A DNA stretch of 64,000 nt, taken from positions 1 to 64,000 of the forward strand of contig JBMNGF010000020.1 in assembly GCA_050949745.1 (NCBI GenBank), written 5' to 3'. The translations under genes and the position numbers were made by a program. The stretch is from Syntrophaceticus sp050949745 (GTDB lineage Bacteria > Bacillota > DSM-12270 > Thermacetogeniales > Thermacetogeniaceae). Of the stretch, positions 51,928-61,365 are shown piece after piece (the stretch's first letter is position 1; each line of letters opens with the position of its first letter). A model generated the notes under the pieces. It had not been told where the DNA came from. It did no database searches and saw only the letters and a program-made list of their open reading frames with translations.

Positions 51928-53040
51928 TTGTTGAATGTTCATGTATCCACTGAAGAAATAGATGGTATTGCCGAACTTGAGGAAGTATATCATCATTCTA
52001 CCAAACGGAAGCTAATTTTTTTGGGAATTCTGTTTGTTTTACTTACTATAATAGCCCTTGTAGCTACAGCCACTGGAGTAGCAGGGATCAGTGTTTCCGA
52101 TGTTGTCCGCGTAATTGTGAGCAGGATTATACCCGGCTTGCATCTGGCAACCATAAGCGATCTGGCAGAAACTGTCGTTATGGAGCTCAGACTCCCCAGG
52201 ATTTTCCTGGCGATGCTTGCAGGGCTCAGTCTGGCAGGGGCAGGTGCGGTGATGCAGGGTGTTTTGCGCAACCCGCTGGTATCACCTTTTACACTGGGGT
52301 TATCCGCAGGAGCATCATTGGGAGCGGCCATAGCAATTGTATTGGGGACCAGCGTTCTCGGGAGCGCATTCATTGTAGCAGGGAAGTATCTGATCGTTGT
52401 GAACTCATTTATCTTCGGTTCAATCACTATGCTTTTGATCTATGGCATAGCCAAGATCAAAGGTGCTGTTCCTGAAACTCTGATACTGGCCGGTGTCGCT
52501 CTGGGCTATCTTTTCCAGGCAGGAGTATCCGCACTCAAATATTTTTCCGAGAATGAAGCCTTAAAAGACCTTGTTGTGTGGCTGATGGGCGGTCTCTGGG
52601 GCGCCAGCTGGAATACCGTGATCATCCTGGCGCCTATAGTAATCATATGCTTAGTTTTGCTGGAGCGATATTCCTGGGATCTCAATGCTCTGGGGTCAGG
52701 TGAAGAGGTCGCCATGAGTTTAGGCGTCAATGTAGATCGATTGAGACTGACGACCCTGATGCTGGCGACCCTGATGGCTTCCAGCACGATTGCCTTTACG
52801 GGAATCATCGGATTTATCGGGTTAGTGGCGCCGCATGTTTGTCGTTTCCTCGTCGGCTCGGATAACAGGTTTTTGATTCCAGGGGCTGCGCTAATGGGGG
52901 CGGTATTGCTCCTGCTGGCGGATACCCTAGCACGGGTTGTGCTGGCGCCTGTTGAGATACCTGTGGGAATTCTCACATCTTTGATCGGGGCTCCCTTCTT
53001 TCTCTTCCTGTTGCTCAAAAAGAAGCAACAGCTATGGTAA
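51928..53040 (+). CDS. FecCD-family ABC importer permease
   Basis: 370 residues; TTG 51928 or TTG 51931 start. FecCD/BtuC landmarks: MELRLPRIFLAMLAGLSLAGAGAVMQGVLRNPLVSPFTLGLSAGASLG, LAGVALGYLFQAG, WLMGGLWGASWNTV, LGVNVDRLRLTTLMLATLMASSTIAFTGIIGFIGLVAPH and VEIPVGILTSLIGAPFF, in the usual order with about ten membrane segments (quoted here in pieces). It imports siderophores, haem or cobalamin-like ligands. The partner ATPase is at 57012 and the binding lipoprotein at 58119, with the chelatase gene between them. Confidence 0.9.
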   Translation: MLNVHVSTEEIDGIAELEEVYHHSTKRKLIFLGILFVLLTIIALVATATGVAGISVSDVVRVIVSRIIPGLHLATISDLAETVVMELRLPRIFLAMLAGLSLAGAGAVMQGVLRNPLVSPFTLGLSAGASLGAAIAIVLGTSVLGSAFIVAGKYLIVVNSFIFGSITMLLIYGIAKIKGAVPETLILAGVALGYLFQAGVSALKYFSENEALKDLVVWLMGGLWGASWNTVIILAPIVIICLVLLERYSWDLNALGSGEEVAMSLGVNVDRLRLTTLMLATLMASSTIAFTGIIGFIGLVAPHVCRFLVGSDNRFLIPGAALMGAVLLLLADTLARVVLAPVEIPVGILTSLIGAPFFLFLLLKKKQQLW

Positions 53041-53138
53041 GGGGAAAAATTCATGGCATGGAACCTAAAGGGGTGTGGACTTATCCATAAAATATTTTTT
53101 CTAAGGTGACGACGGAAATTTGAGGAGGGGTAAAAATT

Positions 53139-56100
53139 ATGTTGAAAATCACCGCTATCCTGTGGCAGAGCCATGCCACAACGATGCGCAGGGCAGGGGA
53201 ACTGCTCAAAGAGTGGTGTAGTCTGCGGGTCTACTCAGCCCGCTATTTAGATGAAGGAAAAGAGGATATGGCTAGCGCTTTGGATGATCTGGACAATTCG
53301 GATTTAATCTTTTTCTACAGATCGTCTGGTGAAGCCATCTGGGACGAGCTGGAGAACGCGGTTAAACAACTTGACAAAAAGGTGGTCTGTCTGGGACACG
53401 ATCCCGGACTCTGGCTACTCTCTACAGTACCTTTAGAAGTTGTCGATAAATGCCATACCTATATTGTCTACGGCGGTGTAGATAACTTTTCACAGATGCT
53501 AAGCTATCTGGCCGCGGAAGTCTTAGGTTTACAGGTTGCTTACAAAGAACCCTTTGCCCATCCCTGGGAGGGGATCTATCACCCCAATGCATCTCGCTAT
53601 TTTGATAAAATAGAGGATTACCTGACCTGGTACCAACCTCGAAACGTACCGACCATCGGGATCCTTTTTTCGCGGGGCTACTGGGTAAACGACAATATCG
53701 CCGTGGAAGCGCTTTTAATCAAACTTTTTGAAGCAAAGGGTTATAATGTCATCCCCGCCTTTTGCTACTCCGTAAAAGACGCAGACCTTGGAACCAGGGG
53801 TTCTGCAGGGGTAGTTCAGGATTTCTTCTTCGACCGGGAGGGTAAGCCTCGCATCAATGCGATGGTTAAGCTTATCTCGTTCTTCCTCGAATCCAAAAAG
53901 GGAGAGGATTTTCATAAAGAGGATGTAGCCGTATCAGGAGTCAATCTCTTAAAGAGGTTGAATGTGCCAATTTTCCAGCCAGTTGTTTCCTATCACCGTA
54001 CCATTGAAGAATGGATTGCAGACCCCCAGGGATTAAGCAACGAGATTTCCTGGACGATCTCCATGCCCGAGTTTGAAGGAGTCATCGAGCCCCTCTACAT
54101 CGGAGGAGTAGGGCGAGATGGAGATATGGAATTTAGAGATCCCCAACCGGAGCGCTGCCAGCACCTGGTAGACAGGGTAAGCAACTGGATCCGCTTAGCC
54201 GAAAAACCCATAACAGAGCGCAAAGTAGCCTTTATTCTGCATAACAACCCCTGTGCATCAGTAGAAGTCACTGTGGGAGGCGGTGCCAAGCTGGATACTC
54301 TGGAGAGCGTAGCCAGGATCCTGCAGCAGATGCAAAAAGAAGGCTATGCGGTAGATATTCCCGCAGATGGCAAAGAACTGATCGACAACATCATGAACCA
54401 CAAAGCCATCTCCGAATTCCGCTGGACCACCACAGATGAAATCGTCAGCAAAGGCGGAGCACTAAAGCTCGTTCCAGTAGAAGAATACTGCCAGTGGTTT
54501 GATACTCTATCCTCCCATATCAGAAAACGGATCAGTAATGCTTGGGGCGTCCCTCCAGGAGAAGAGCTAAACGGAGTACCCGCAGCAATGGTCTACGACG
54601 GCAAAATTCTGGTCACCGGAGTACAGTACGGGAATGCCGTGATCTGCGTCCAGCCAAAGCGCGGCTGTGCCGGTCCTAAATGCGACGGACAAGTCTGCAA
54701 GATCCTTCACGACCCCGACATCCCCCCGCCACACCAGTACATGGCCACCTATCGCTTTATCGAGCATGACTTCAAAGCGGATGTGATCATACATGTAGGC
54801 ACCCACGGCAACCTGGAGTTTTTACCAGGCAAAGGAGCGGGGCTATCCCGGGACTGCTATCCAGATCTGGGAATAGGCGATCTGCCACACCTCTACATCT
54901 ACAACGCCGACAACCCACCGGAGGGAGTGATCGCCAAAAGAAGAAGCTATGCCGCGCTGATAGATCATATGCAGACCGTGATGACCGAAGGCGGCCTCTA
55001 CGACGAACTGGCAGAACTCGACCGCTACCTGGAAGAATACGAAAAAGCCAAGATAGCAGATCCCACCCGCGCCCATATGCTGGAACACATGATCATAGAA
55101 GAGATCAAAAAGGCCAATTTAGACAAACAAATCCCCGCAGACGGCGGGCATGACAATATAGAAGAGATCATCGAAGGTGCCCACGGGATCCTCTCCACCA
55201 TCCGCAACACCCAGATCCAAGACGGCATGCACATCTTCGGAGAACTGCCAGAGGGAGAGCGCAAAGTATCCTTCATTAACTCTATCCTCCGCTTCGATGC
55301 CGGCCAGGATGTATCCCTGCGTCGCAGCATCGCCGCACTGATGGATCTAGACCTTGTAGAACTGATAGCCGACCAGAGCAAGATTTCACTCAAACACAGC
55401 AAATCCTACGGTGCCCTCCTGGAAGAAATAGATATAGCAGGAAAAGCATTTATCCAACACTTCCTCACAGGCAAAGAAGCAGGACCCGCTCTGGCCCATG
55501 AGATCCTGGGAGATAAATTCGTCTGCCCTCAGGCTCTGCCCTCGCTCAATGAAGTACTGCCAAGAGTGCTTGATCTGGATGCCCGCATTGAAGCATCAAA
55601 GGAAATTGAATCGTTGCTGACAGGTTTTCAAAGCAAATACATTCCCGCAGGCCCATCAGGACTGATTACCCGGGGCAGAGATGATGTCCTGCCCACAGGG
55701 CGCAACTTCTATTCCCTGGATCCCTACCGGGTACCTACAAAAGCAGCCTGGGAGGTAGGGAAACGCCTGGCAGACAAAGTGCTGGAAAAACACCTTGAAG
55801 AAGAAGACAGATACCCTGAAAACATCGCCCTCTACTGGATGTGCAATGACATCATGTGGGCAGATGGAGAGGGTTTGGGCCAGATGCTCTACTTGTTAGG
55901 TGTACAGCCCAAATGGCTGCCCAATGGGAGAGTATCTGGAATAGAAGTGATCCCCCTGGAAAAACTGGGAAGGCCGCGCATAGACCTGACCGTCAGAGTA
56001 TCAGGGATCACCAGAGATATGTTCTGTAATTGTGTTGAACTCCTGGATGAAGCCATTGCCACTGTTGCGGCCCTGGAGGAACCAGAAGAACAAAACTTTG

Positions 56101-56993
56101 TGCGCAAACACACCCTTGCCCAGCTGGAGGGCAAAGAAGACAAAGAATCCTGGCGAAATGCCACGCTGCGCATCTTTGCCGCCAAACCAGGCACCTACTC
56201 CTCAGGAGTCAACCTGGCGGTATACGCCTCAGCCTGGAAAGAAGAAAAAGACCTGGCAGACATCTTCCTCTTCTGGAACGGTTATGCATACGGGAAAGGC
56301 GTGTATGGCCAGGAGGCCTTCACACAGCTCCAGTCCAGTTTGCGCACCGTAGACATTACCTATAACAAAGTTGTGACCGATGAAAGCGACCTCTTCGGCT
56401 GCTGTTGCTACTTCGGCACCCACGGCGGCCTGACAGCCGCGGCAAGAGTCGCCTCAGGCAAAGAGGTCAGAGTCTACTACGGGGACACCAGAGAGCCGGA
56501 ACATGTGGAAGTAAGGACACTGGCTGATGAAGTGCGGAGAGTAGTTAGGACAAAACTCCTCAACCCCAAGTGGATCGAAGGACAAAAAAGGCACGGCTAC
56601 AAAGGAGCAGGAGATATCTCCAAAAGAGTCGGCCGTGTTTACGGCTGGGAAGCCACAACCCAGGAAGTCGATGACTGGATCTTCGATGACATCACCAAAA
56701 CCTTCATCCTGGACGAAGAAAACCGCAAATTCTTTGAAGAACATAACCCCTGGGCAATGGAAGAGATCGCTCGCCGTCTCCTGGAGGCACACCAGCGCGG
56801 ACTGTGGGATGCAGATTCCGAAGTGATCGATGGGTTGAAAGAATACTACCTGGAGATAGAGGGCTGGATCGAAGAGAAAATGGGTGAAGTAAAAGGCGAC
56901 TTCCAGGGTGGCGCCATCGACATCCTCACCCATGAGGAAGTAGCCGATTGGGGCGCCAAGATGCAGGAGATCAAGGCGAAATTGCAGAGCTGA
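53139..56993 (+). CDS. CobN/ChlH-type chelatase large subunit
   Basis: 1284 residues from ATG 53139 with GAGGAGGGG upstream. The domain spans nearly the full length: an N-terminal regulatory part (HATTMRRAGELLKEW), then IRKRISNAWGVPPGE, QPKRGCAGPKCDGQVCKILHDPDIPPP, the catalytic-region HVGTHGNLEFLPGKGAGLSRDCYPDLGIGDLPHLYIYN around residue 552, and FWNGYAYGKGVYGQEAFTQLQSSL with FGCCCYFGTHGGLTAAAR. Members insert Mg or Co into tetrapyrroles with ChlI/ChlD or CobS/CobT, using ATP. This size is typical of CobN. Anaerobes normally use small CbiK/CbiX chelatases for cobalt, so the metal and tetrapyrrole here are open. Confidence 0.9.
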   Translation: MLKITAILWQSHATTMRRAGELLKEWCSLRVYSARYLDEGKEDMASALDDLDNSDLIFFYRSSGEAIWDELENAVKQLDKKVVCLGHDPGLWLLSTVPLEVVDKCHTYIVYGGVDNFSQMLSYLAAEVLGLQVAYKEPFAHPWEGIYHPNASRYFDKIEDYLTWYQPRNVPTIGILFSRGYWVNDNIAVEALLIKLFEAKGYNVIPAFCYSVKDADLGTRGSAGVVQDFFFDREGKPRINAMVKLISFFLESKKGEDFHKEDVAVSGVNLLKRLNVPIFQPVVSYHRTIEEWIADPQGLSNEISWTISMPEFEGVIEPLYIGGVGRDGDMEFRDPQPERCQHLVDRVSNWIRLAEKPITERKVAFILHNNPCASVEVTVGGGAKLDTLESVARILQQMQKEGYAVDIPADGKELIDNIMNHKAISEFRWTTTDEIVSKGGALKLVPVEEYCQWFDTLSSHIRKRISNAWGVPPGEELNGVPAAMVYDGKILVTGVQYGNAVICVQPKRGCAGPKCDGQVCKILHDPDIPPPHQYMATYRFIEHDFKADVIIHVGTHGNLEFLPGKGAGLSRDCYPDLGIGDLPHLYIYNADNPPEGVIAKRRSYAALIDHMQTVMTEGGLYDELAELDRYLEEYEKAKIADPTRAHMLEHMIIEEIKKANLDKQIPADGGHDNIEEIIEGAHGILSTIRNTQIQDGMHIFGELPEGERKVSFINSILRFDAGQDVSLRRSIAALMDLDLVELIADQSKISLKHSKSYGALLEEIDIAGKAFIQHFLTGKEAGPALAHEILGDKFVCPQALPSLNEVLPRVLDLDARIEASKEIESLLTGFQSKYIPAGPSGLITRGRDDVLPTGRNFYSLDPYRVPTKAAWEVGKRLADKVLEKHLEEEDRYPENIALYWMCNDIMWADGEGLGQMLYLLGVQPKWLPNGRVSGIEVIPLEKLGRPRIDLTVRVSGITRDMFCNCVELLDEAIATVAALEEPEEQNFVRKHTLAQLEGKEDKESWRNATLRIFAAKPGTYSSGVNLAVYASAWKEEKDLADIFLFWNGYAYGKGVYGQEAFTQLQSSLRTVDITYNKVVTDESDLFGCCCYFGTHGGLTAAARVASGKEVRVYYGDTREPEHVEVRTLADEVRRVVRTKLLNPKWIEGQKRHGYKGAGDISKRVGRVYGWEATTQEVDDWIFDDITKTFILDEENRKFFEEHNPWAMEEIARRLLEAHQRGLWDADSEVIDGLKEYYLEIEGWIEEKMGEVKGDFQGGAIDILTHEEVADWGAKMQEIKAKLQS

Positions 56994-57011
56994 AAAGGGA
57001 GCGATGTCAAT

Positions 57012-57836
57012 ATGGAGCTGAACGTAAATGGGGTTCGCTTTCGTTACGGGAGCCGGGAGATATTGCATGATGTGGAACTGGAAGCAAAGTCAGGTGAGGT
57101 GCTGGCTGTTATCGGGGCAAACGGAGCGGGTAAAAGCACCTTGATTCGCTGTATCAATAGAATCCTGAAACCGCAGCAGGGCGCCGTCTTCCTGGATGGG
57201 AAAGAATTCAGCGGGTTTAACGCCAAAGAGCGCGCCTGCATGATGGGTTACGTTCCCCAAACAGCAAAAGATGTTTTTTCTTTCAATGTCATGGAGACGG
57301 TATTGATGGGCCGCAAACCGCATATTAGCTGGGGTGTCGGTAAAAAAGATCTGAAAATTGTCAATTCGATACTATTGCGTATGGGACTTAAACAGTTTGT
57401 AGAGCGATATTTATACGAATTAAGCGGGGGAGAAAGGCAAAAGGTTCTTATCGCCCGCGCCCTGGCACAGGAACCGGAGGTGCTGCTCCTGGATGAGCCG
57501 ACAAGCAACCTTGATGTAAGGCATCAACTTGAAGTAATGGAGCTGATCCAAAGCATCGCGCGGGAGCAGAGAAAATGTGTGTTAATCGTGGTCCATGATC
57601 TAAATCTAGCGGCGCGATTCGCAGACAAGATAGTAATGCTCAAAGACGGCATAGTCTTTGCGGCGGGGACGGTGCAGCAGGTCTTGACCACGGAGAACAT
57701 CAAGGCTGTCTATGGGGTTGAATCCATGATCATCAACACAAAACTCGGCCCGTATGTGATCACCGTCAAACCGAGCGACCCGCAGAAAGAGTCGGCTGTC
57801 GGTGAACTGCAGGCGGCAGCGGGGGCAGGGTCTTAA
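57012..57836 (+). CDS. FecE/BtuD-type ABC importer ATPase
   Basis: 274 residues. Walker A GANGAGKSTL, Q-loop YVPQTAKDVFSFNVMETVLMG, signature LSGGERQKVLIARAL, Walker B VLLLDEPTSNLDV and H-loop VVHDLNLAARF are all intact and typical for the FecCDE group. AAAAGGGAGCGATG precedes the ATG, 18 bases after the chelatase stop. It powers the FecCD permease encoded 4 kb upstream; the insertion of the chelatase gene between permease and ATPase is unusual and implies joint function. Confidence 0.9.
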   Translation: MELNVNGVRFRYGSREILHDVELEAKSGEVLAVIGANGAGKSTLIRCINRILKPQQGAVFLDGKEFSGFNAKERACMMGYVPQTAKDVFSFNVMETVLMGRKPHISWGVGKKDLKIVNSILLRMGLKQFVERYLYELSGGERQKVLIARALAQEPEVLLLDEPTSNLDVRHQLEVMELIQSIAREQRKCVLIVVHDLNLAARFADKIVMLKDGIVFAAGTVQQVLTTENIKAVYGVESMIINTKLGPYVITVKPSDPQKESAVGELQAAAGAGS

Positions 57837-57976
57837 TAATGGGAGTGAATCCTTGTATCACCGTGGTCGGTACCAGTGGCTGGTCAGATTGTGATCTAGA
57901 TGAAGCTTAAATCTGGATGTCATATTTCTTAATCTACTCATTCCGGGTCTAGAGACTATTTATGAGGGGGGTGAAT

Positions 57977-58078
57977 ATGGCGTATAAAATATCTCCAGGA
58001 ATCCGGTTGTTATGGCTACTGAATCCGAATAGAGGATGTTATCTTAAATTGGATTTAGATGTTTGTTCCAAATTATAG
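57977..58078 (+). CDS. Possible 33-residue ORF between ATPase and binding-protein genes
   Basis: ATG 57977 follows GAGGGGGGTGAAT, a strong ribosome binding site, and reads 34 codons to TAG at 58076-58078 (MAYKISPGIRLLWLLNPNRGC...). SPGIRLLW and GCYLKLDL faintly recall the start of PqqD-like peptides, but the match is too short to claim. It may be a relic or a small peptide. The stop is 41 bases before the lipoprotein start. Confidence 0.35.
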   Translation: MAYKISPGIRLLWLLNPNRGCYLKLDLDVCSKL

Positions 58079-58118
58079 GTTGCATGTTAAGCATATCTAT
58101 TTTAGAGGAGGATTAATA

Positions 58119-59195
58119 ATGAAGATAAAAAAAATGTTAATTCCATTATTGATTTGTATTTTAGGGTGTATGATGCTGGTGGCTGGCTGTGGAGAGAGCG
58201 AAACAAAAAAGGAACCAGAAAGTAAAACGGTTACTGTTACTGATTCTACTGGTAGGAGTGTAGAGCTGCCACAGCCATTGGAAAAGGTAGTTATCCTTAA
58301 TACCGATGTGGCAGAAGCCATGCGCATATTGGGTGTACAGGACAAGGTGGTTGGGGTCAGTGATACAGTCCAAAAAGACCCCTTTATCGGTATGCAGGAT
58401 AAAGAGGTGGTTGGAACTTGGAGCGAGCCCAATTTTGAAAAGATTGTAGAAGTGGAACCGCAGGTTGTAATATCATATGCCAGCAGTGGAGCGGGTGAGG
58501 AGGTCGCCGAGAAATTAAAATCTACAGATGTCAAGGTTTTGCTTCTGGACTTTTATAAGCCGGAAGAATATGATAAAGATTTAAAAACGTTGGGCAAGGT
58601 GTTTGGTAAAGAAGATCAAGCGGACGCCTTCTTGAAGTGGAAAGGTGAGCAAATAGCGATTTTAGATAAAGTGAAAGATATAAAAGAGGATGAAAAAACA
58701 TCTGTATTTACTATAACTACCAATTATTTAGCGCAAGAGAAATGGAGTACTTATGGCAGCGGTACAGCTACTGCTCAGGGATTAGAGATGGCCGGTTTAG
58801 ATAATGTGGCTGGGGAACTGGAGCAATATCCGGAGGTTAGCCCGGAATGGATTTTAGAACAGAATCCGGAAGCCATAATTTTAATAGATCGTACAGATGG
58901 ATATCTAGGATATGAAGTTGAGGGTGATACAGCGGTTAAGGATTATTATGAAAGTATAAAAAACAATAAAGTTCTAAGTAAAACAGATGCTCTGAAAAAT
59001 GAGCAGTTCTATGTTATTTCCAGTGAACTTCTTGGTGCCGATAAGACCTACCTGGGTGCGCTTTATCTGGTCAAATGGTTCTATCCGGAGCAGTTTACAA
59101 ACATGGATCCTGAAAAATCTCTCCGAGAATATTTTGACGAGTGGCTGGATGTGCCGTACCAGGGTGAGTGGGCTTATCCATCTGCATCGGAGTAA
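58119..59195 (+). CDS. FecB/BtuF-type periplasmic-binding lipoprotein
   Basis: 358 residues from ATG 58119 (GAGGAGGATTAATA). The signal peptide ends in lipobox LVAGC with C24. The TroA/BtuF-like fold is marked by TVTDSTGRSVELPQPLEKVVIL at the start and ILEQNPEAIILIDRTDGYLGYE in the second lobe. It is the receptor for the FecCD-FecE importer, binding a metal complex, haem or corrinoid. It lies 280 bases after the ATPase gene. Confidence 0.9.
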   Translation: MKIKKMLIPLLICILGCMMLVAGCGESETKKEPESKTVTVTDSTGRSVELPQPLEKVVILNTDVAEAMRILGVQDKVVGVSDTVQKDPFIGMQDKEVVGTWSEPNFEKIVEVEPQVVISYASSGAGEEVAEKLKSTDVKVLLLDFYKPEEYDKDLKTLGKVFGKEDQADAFLKWKGEQIAILDKVKDIKEDEKTSVFTITTNYLAQEKWSTYGSGTATAQGLEMAGLDNVAGELEQYPEVSPEWILEQNPEAIILIDRTDGYLGYEVEGDTAVKDYYESIKNNKVLSKTDALKNEQFYVISSELLGADKTYLGALYLVKWFYPEQFTNMDPEKSLREYFDEWLDVPYQGEWAYPSASE

Positions 59196-59216
59196 CTAGT
59201 AAAGGATAAAAAATAC

Positions 59217-59264
59217 CCCGGAGTACCTAGCAGATAATAATCGAACCACAGCTGGGACTCCGGG
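59217..59264 (+). promoter_or_regulatory. Intergenic hairpin before the ChlI-ChlD gene
   Basis: CCCGGAGT (59217-59224) is an exact complement of ACTCCGGG (59257-59264), 32 bases apart, just after the lipoprotein stop (59195). No T run follows. It could be a terminator remnant or an operator for the downstream unit. Confidence 0.35.
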
Positions 59265-59318
59265 TCTGATTTATTACAGGAAAGTCTGCTGTAGAGTCTT
59301 AAGTTTGGAGGTGGAACT

Positions 59319-61319
59319 TTGCAGAACAAAAAAAGATTTACTTATCCCTTTACAGCACTTTTAGGACAAGAAAAGATGAAGAAGGCCCTTCTGTTGAACG
59401 CCGTCAATCCTCGGCTGGGTGGTGTTCTGATCAGGGGAGAAAAGGGCACTGCCAAGTCGACGGCTGTGCGTTCTCTGGCTGCCCTGCTGCCGGAAGTACC
59501 GGTGATCGCAGGGTGTCCTTACCAGTGTGACCCCTTTCAGCCCAGAAAACTCTGTATTAATTGTAGAGCTGCATACAACGGGGAAACTCCACCACTCATT
59601 TGGCGGCGGGTACAGGTTATTGATCTTCCAGTATCAGCGACTGAAGACCGTGTGGTTGGGAGTTTGGACTTCGAATACGCGGTGAAGCATGGGGGGCGCC
59701 GCTTTGAACCCGGCCTTTTAGCCCGGGCGAACCGGGGGATCCTTTATGTGGATGAGGTCAATCTGCTTGATGATCACCTGGTGGATCTACTGGACGCCGC
59801 GGCGCAGGGAGTCAACTTCGTGGAGAGAGAGGGGATCTCCTACAGCCATCCGGCAGAATTTATCCTGGTGGGCACCATGAATCCGGAAGAAGGAGAACTG
59901 AGGCCCCAGCTGATCGACCGCTTCGGCCTCTGTGTGCAGATAGAAGGGGAGAGCGATCCAGAGATGAGGGTAGAGATTATCAAGCGCCGGGAGTTTTTTG
60001 ACCAAGACCCTCTGGGGTTTCTAGAAAAGTGGGCTGAAGAAGAAGAAAAAGTGCGCCATGAAATTATTAATGCTCGTGACCTGCTCGCAGAGGTCACCAT
60101 GGCACCTGAACTGGAAGAGCTGGTTACCCAGATCTGCACCGAAGCGTTGGTGGCAGGGCACAGAGCGGATCTAGTGATGACTGCTTGTGCCCGCACCTTG
60201 GCTGCCTTTTACGGAAGGCGAGAAGTGAGTGAGAGTGATGTCCACGAGGCTGCGGAATATGTTCTTCCACACCGCATGCGTGAGGCACCCCCTCCACCAC
60301 AGGAACCGGAACCCCCGGAACCTGAAGAACCTGATCAGCCAGAGGAACCGGAAGACGAAGAAGAACAGGAACAGGAACAAGAACAACAACAGCAGCAGCC
60401 CTCTGAGATGCAAGAGGATGATCAGGAAGAGCAGGATCAACCCCCTCAGAAAGCACCCCCGCAGGGCGCACCCGAGATCGTCTTTGCTGTAGGTGAGCCC
60501 TTCCCTGTACGCCGGATCAGCTATAAGGTCAAGGGGATACTGCGCAGGGGTTCCGGGAGGAGATCCCGCGGTCAGACAGCCACCAAATCGGGACGCTATG
60601 TGCGGAGCACCACGCGCTGGGAGAGGCAGGATTTGGCCTTTGATGCCACCCTCCGTGCGGCAGCGCCTTACCAGAAGCGTCGCCAGCGAGATGGAGTTGC
60701 TGTTGTCATTGAACTTGGTGATCTGCGGGAAAAGGTGCGTGAAAAAAGGGTAGGCAACTTCCTCCTTTTTGTGGTGGATGCCAGCGGATCAATGGGAGCA
60801 CAGCAGAGGATGGTAGAGGCCAAAGGAGCTGTCCTGTCACTACTTTTGGATGCTTATCAAAAGCGGGATAAAGTAGGCATGGTGGTCTTCCGTGGAGAAC
60901 AGGCCGAGGTTATTCTTCCCCCTACCAACAGTGTGGAGCGCGCCCAAAAACTCCTGGAAGAACTTCCTACCGGCGGCAGGACACCCCTCTCCGCTGGGCT
61001 CATCAAATCATATGAGGTGGCCAAAGCCCATCTCTTTAAAGACCCCGATATCAGGCCGCTGCTGATCATTATCTCCGATGGCAAGGCAAATGTAAGTTTA
61101 GGTGAGGAGCGGCCATTAGCAGAAGCCACCAGTGCTGCCGAGATAATCAAAGATGAAGGGCGCATCAAAAGCCTTGTTGTAGATGTAGAGAACAGCGGTT
61201 TTCTCACATTCGGCCTTGCCCAACAGCTTGCTGAGGTGATGGATGCAGACTACTATAAACTGGACGACCTCAAGGCAGATCGCCTAGTGGAAGCAGTACA
61301 CGGCGTCCTGGATGCGTGA
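59319..61319 (+). CDS. ChlI-ChlD-type fusion AAA+/VWA subunit of the chelatase
   Basis: 666 residues from TTG 59319 after GGAGGTGG. N-terminal AAA+ (ChlI) with Walker A GEKGTAKST from residue 40, LYVDEVNLLDDHLVDLL and GTMNPEEGELRPQLIDRFGL; a cysteine set CPYQCDPFQPRKLCINC between; a Pro/Glu/Gln-rich linker at about 326-388; a C-terminal VWA domain with MIDAS DASGSMG at D487. This is the motor/adaptor (CobST or ChlID function) for the large subunit at 53139. Low-complexity linkers of this sort are standard in ChlD. Confidence 0.9.
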   Translation: MQNKKRFTYPFTALLGQEKMKKALLLNAVNPRLGGVLIRGEKGTAKSTAVRSLAALLPEVPVIAGCPYQCDPFQPRKLCINCRAAYNGETPPLIWRRVQVIDLPVSATEDRVVGSLDFEYAVKHGGRRFEPGLLARANRGILYVDEVNLLDDHLVDLLDAAAQGVNFVEREGISYSHPAEFILVGTMNPEEGELRPQLIDRFGLCVQIEGESDPEMRVEIIKRREFFDQDPLGFLEKWAEEEEKVRHEIINARDLLAEVTMAPELEELVTQICTEALVAGHRADLVMTACARTLAAFYGRREVSESDVHEAAEYVLPHRMREAPPPPQEPEPPEPEEPDQPEEPEDEEEQEQEQEQQQQQPSEMQEDDQEEQDQPPQKAPPQGAPEIVFAVGEPFPVRRISYKVKGILRRGSGRRSRGQTATKSGRYVRSTTRWERQDLAFDATLRAAAPYQKRRQRDGVAVVIELGDLREKVREKRVGNFLLFVVDASGSMGAQQRMVEAKGAVLSLLLDAYQKRDKVGMVVFRGEQAEVILPPTNSVERAQKLLEELPTGGRTPLSAGLIKSYEVAKAHLFKDPDIRPLLIIISDGKANVSLGEERPLAEATSAAEIIKDEGRIKSLVVDVENSGFLTFGLAQQLAEVMDADYYKLDDLKADRLVEAVHGVLDA

Positions 61320-61365
61320 CAAGAATTCCAATAAAAACTAAGCAAAAGGGAAAGGGTTGGTAATT

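Noticed and set aside
51055..53138. Cobalamin or NiCo riboswitch before the FecCD-CobN operon
   Set aside because: I searched by eye for the B12 box (GCCACTG) and the NiCo GGACAG repeats. Only chance fragments occur; neither architecture is present.
56454..57068. 204-codon open frame on the minus strand opposite the chelatase gene
   Set aside because: It mirrors the codon bias of the real gene, has no start context, and runs over the intergenic boundary. Similar shadow frames at 12289-12879, 49584-50333 and 52506-53174 (all minus) were rejected likewise.
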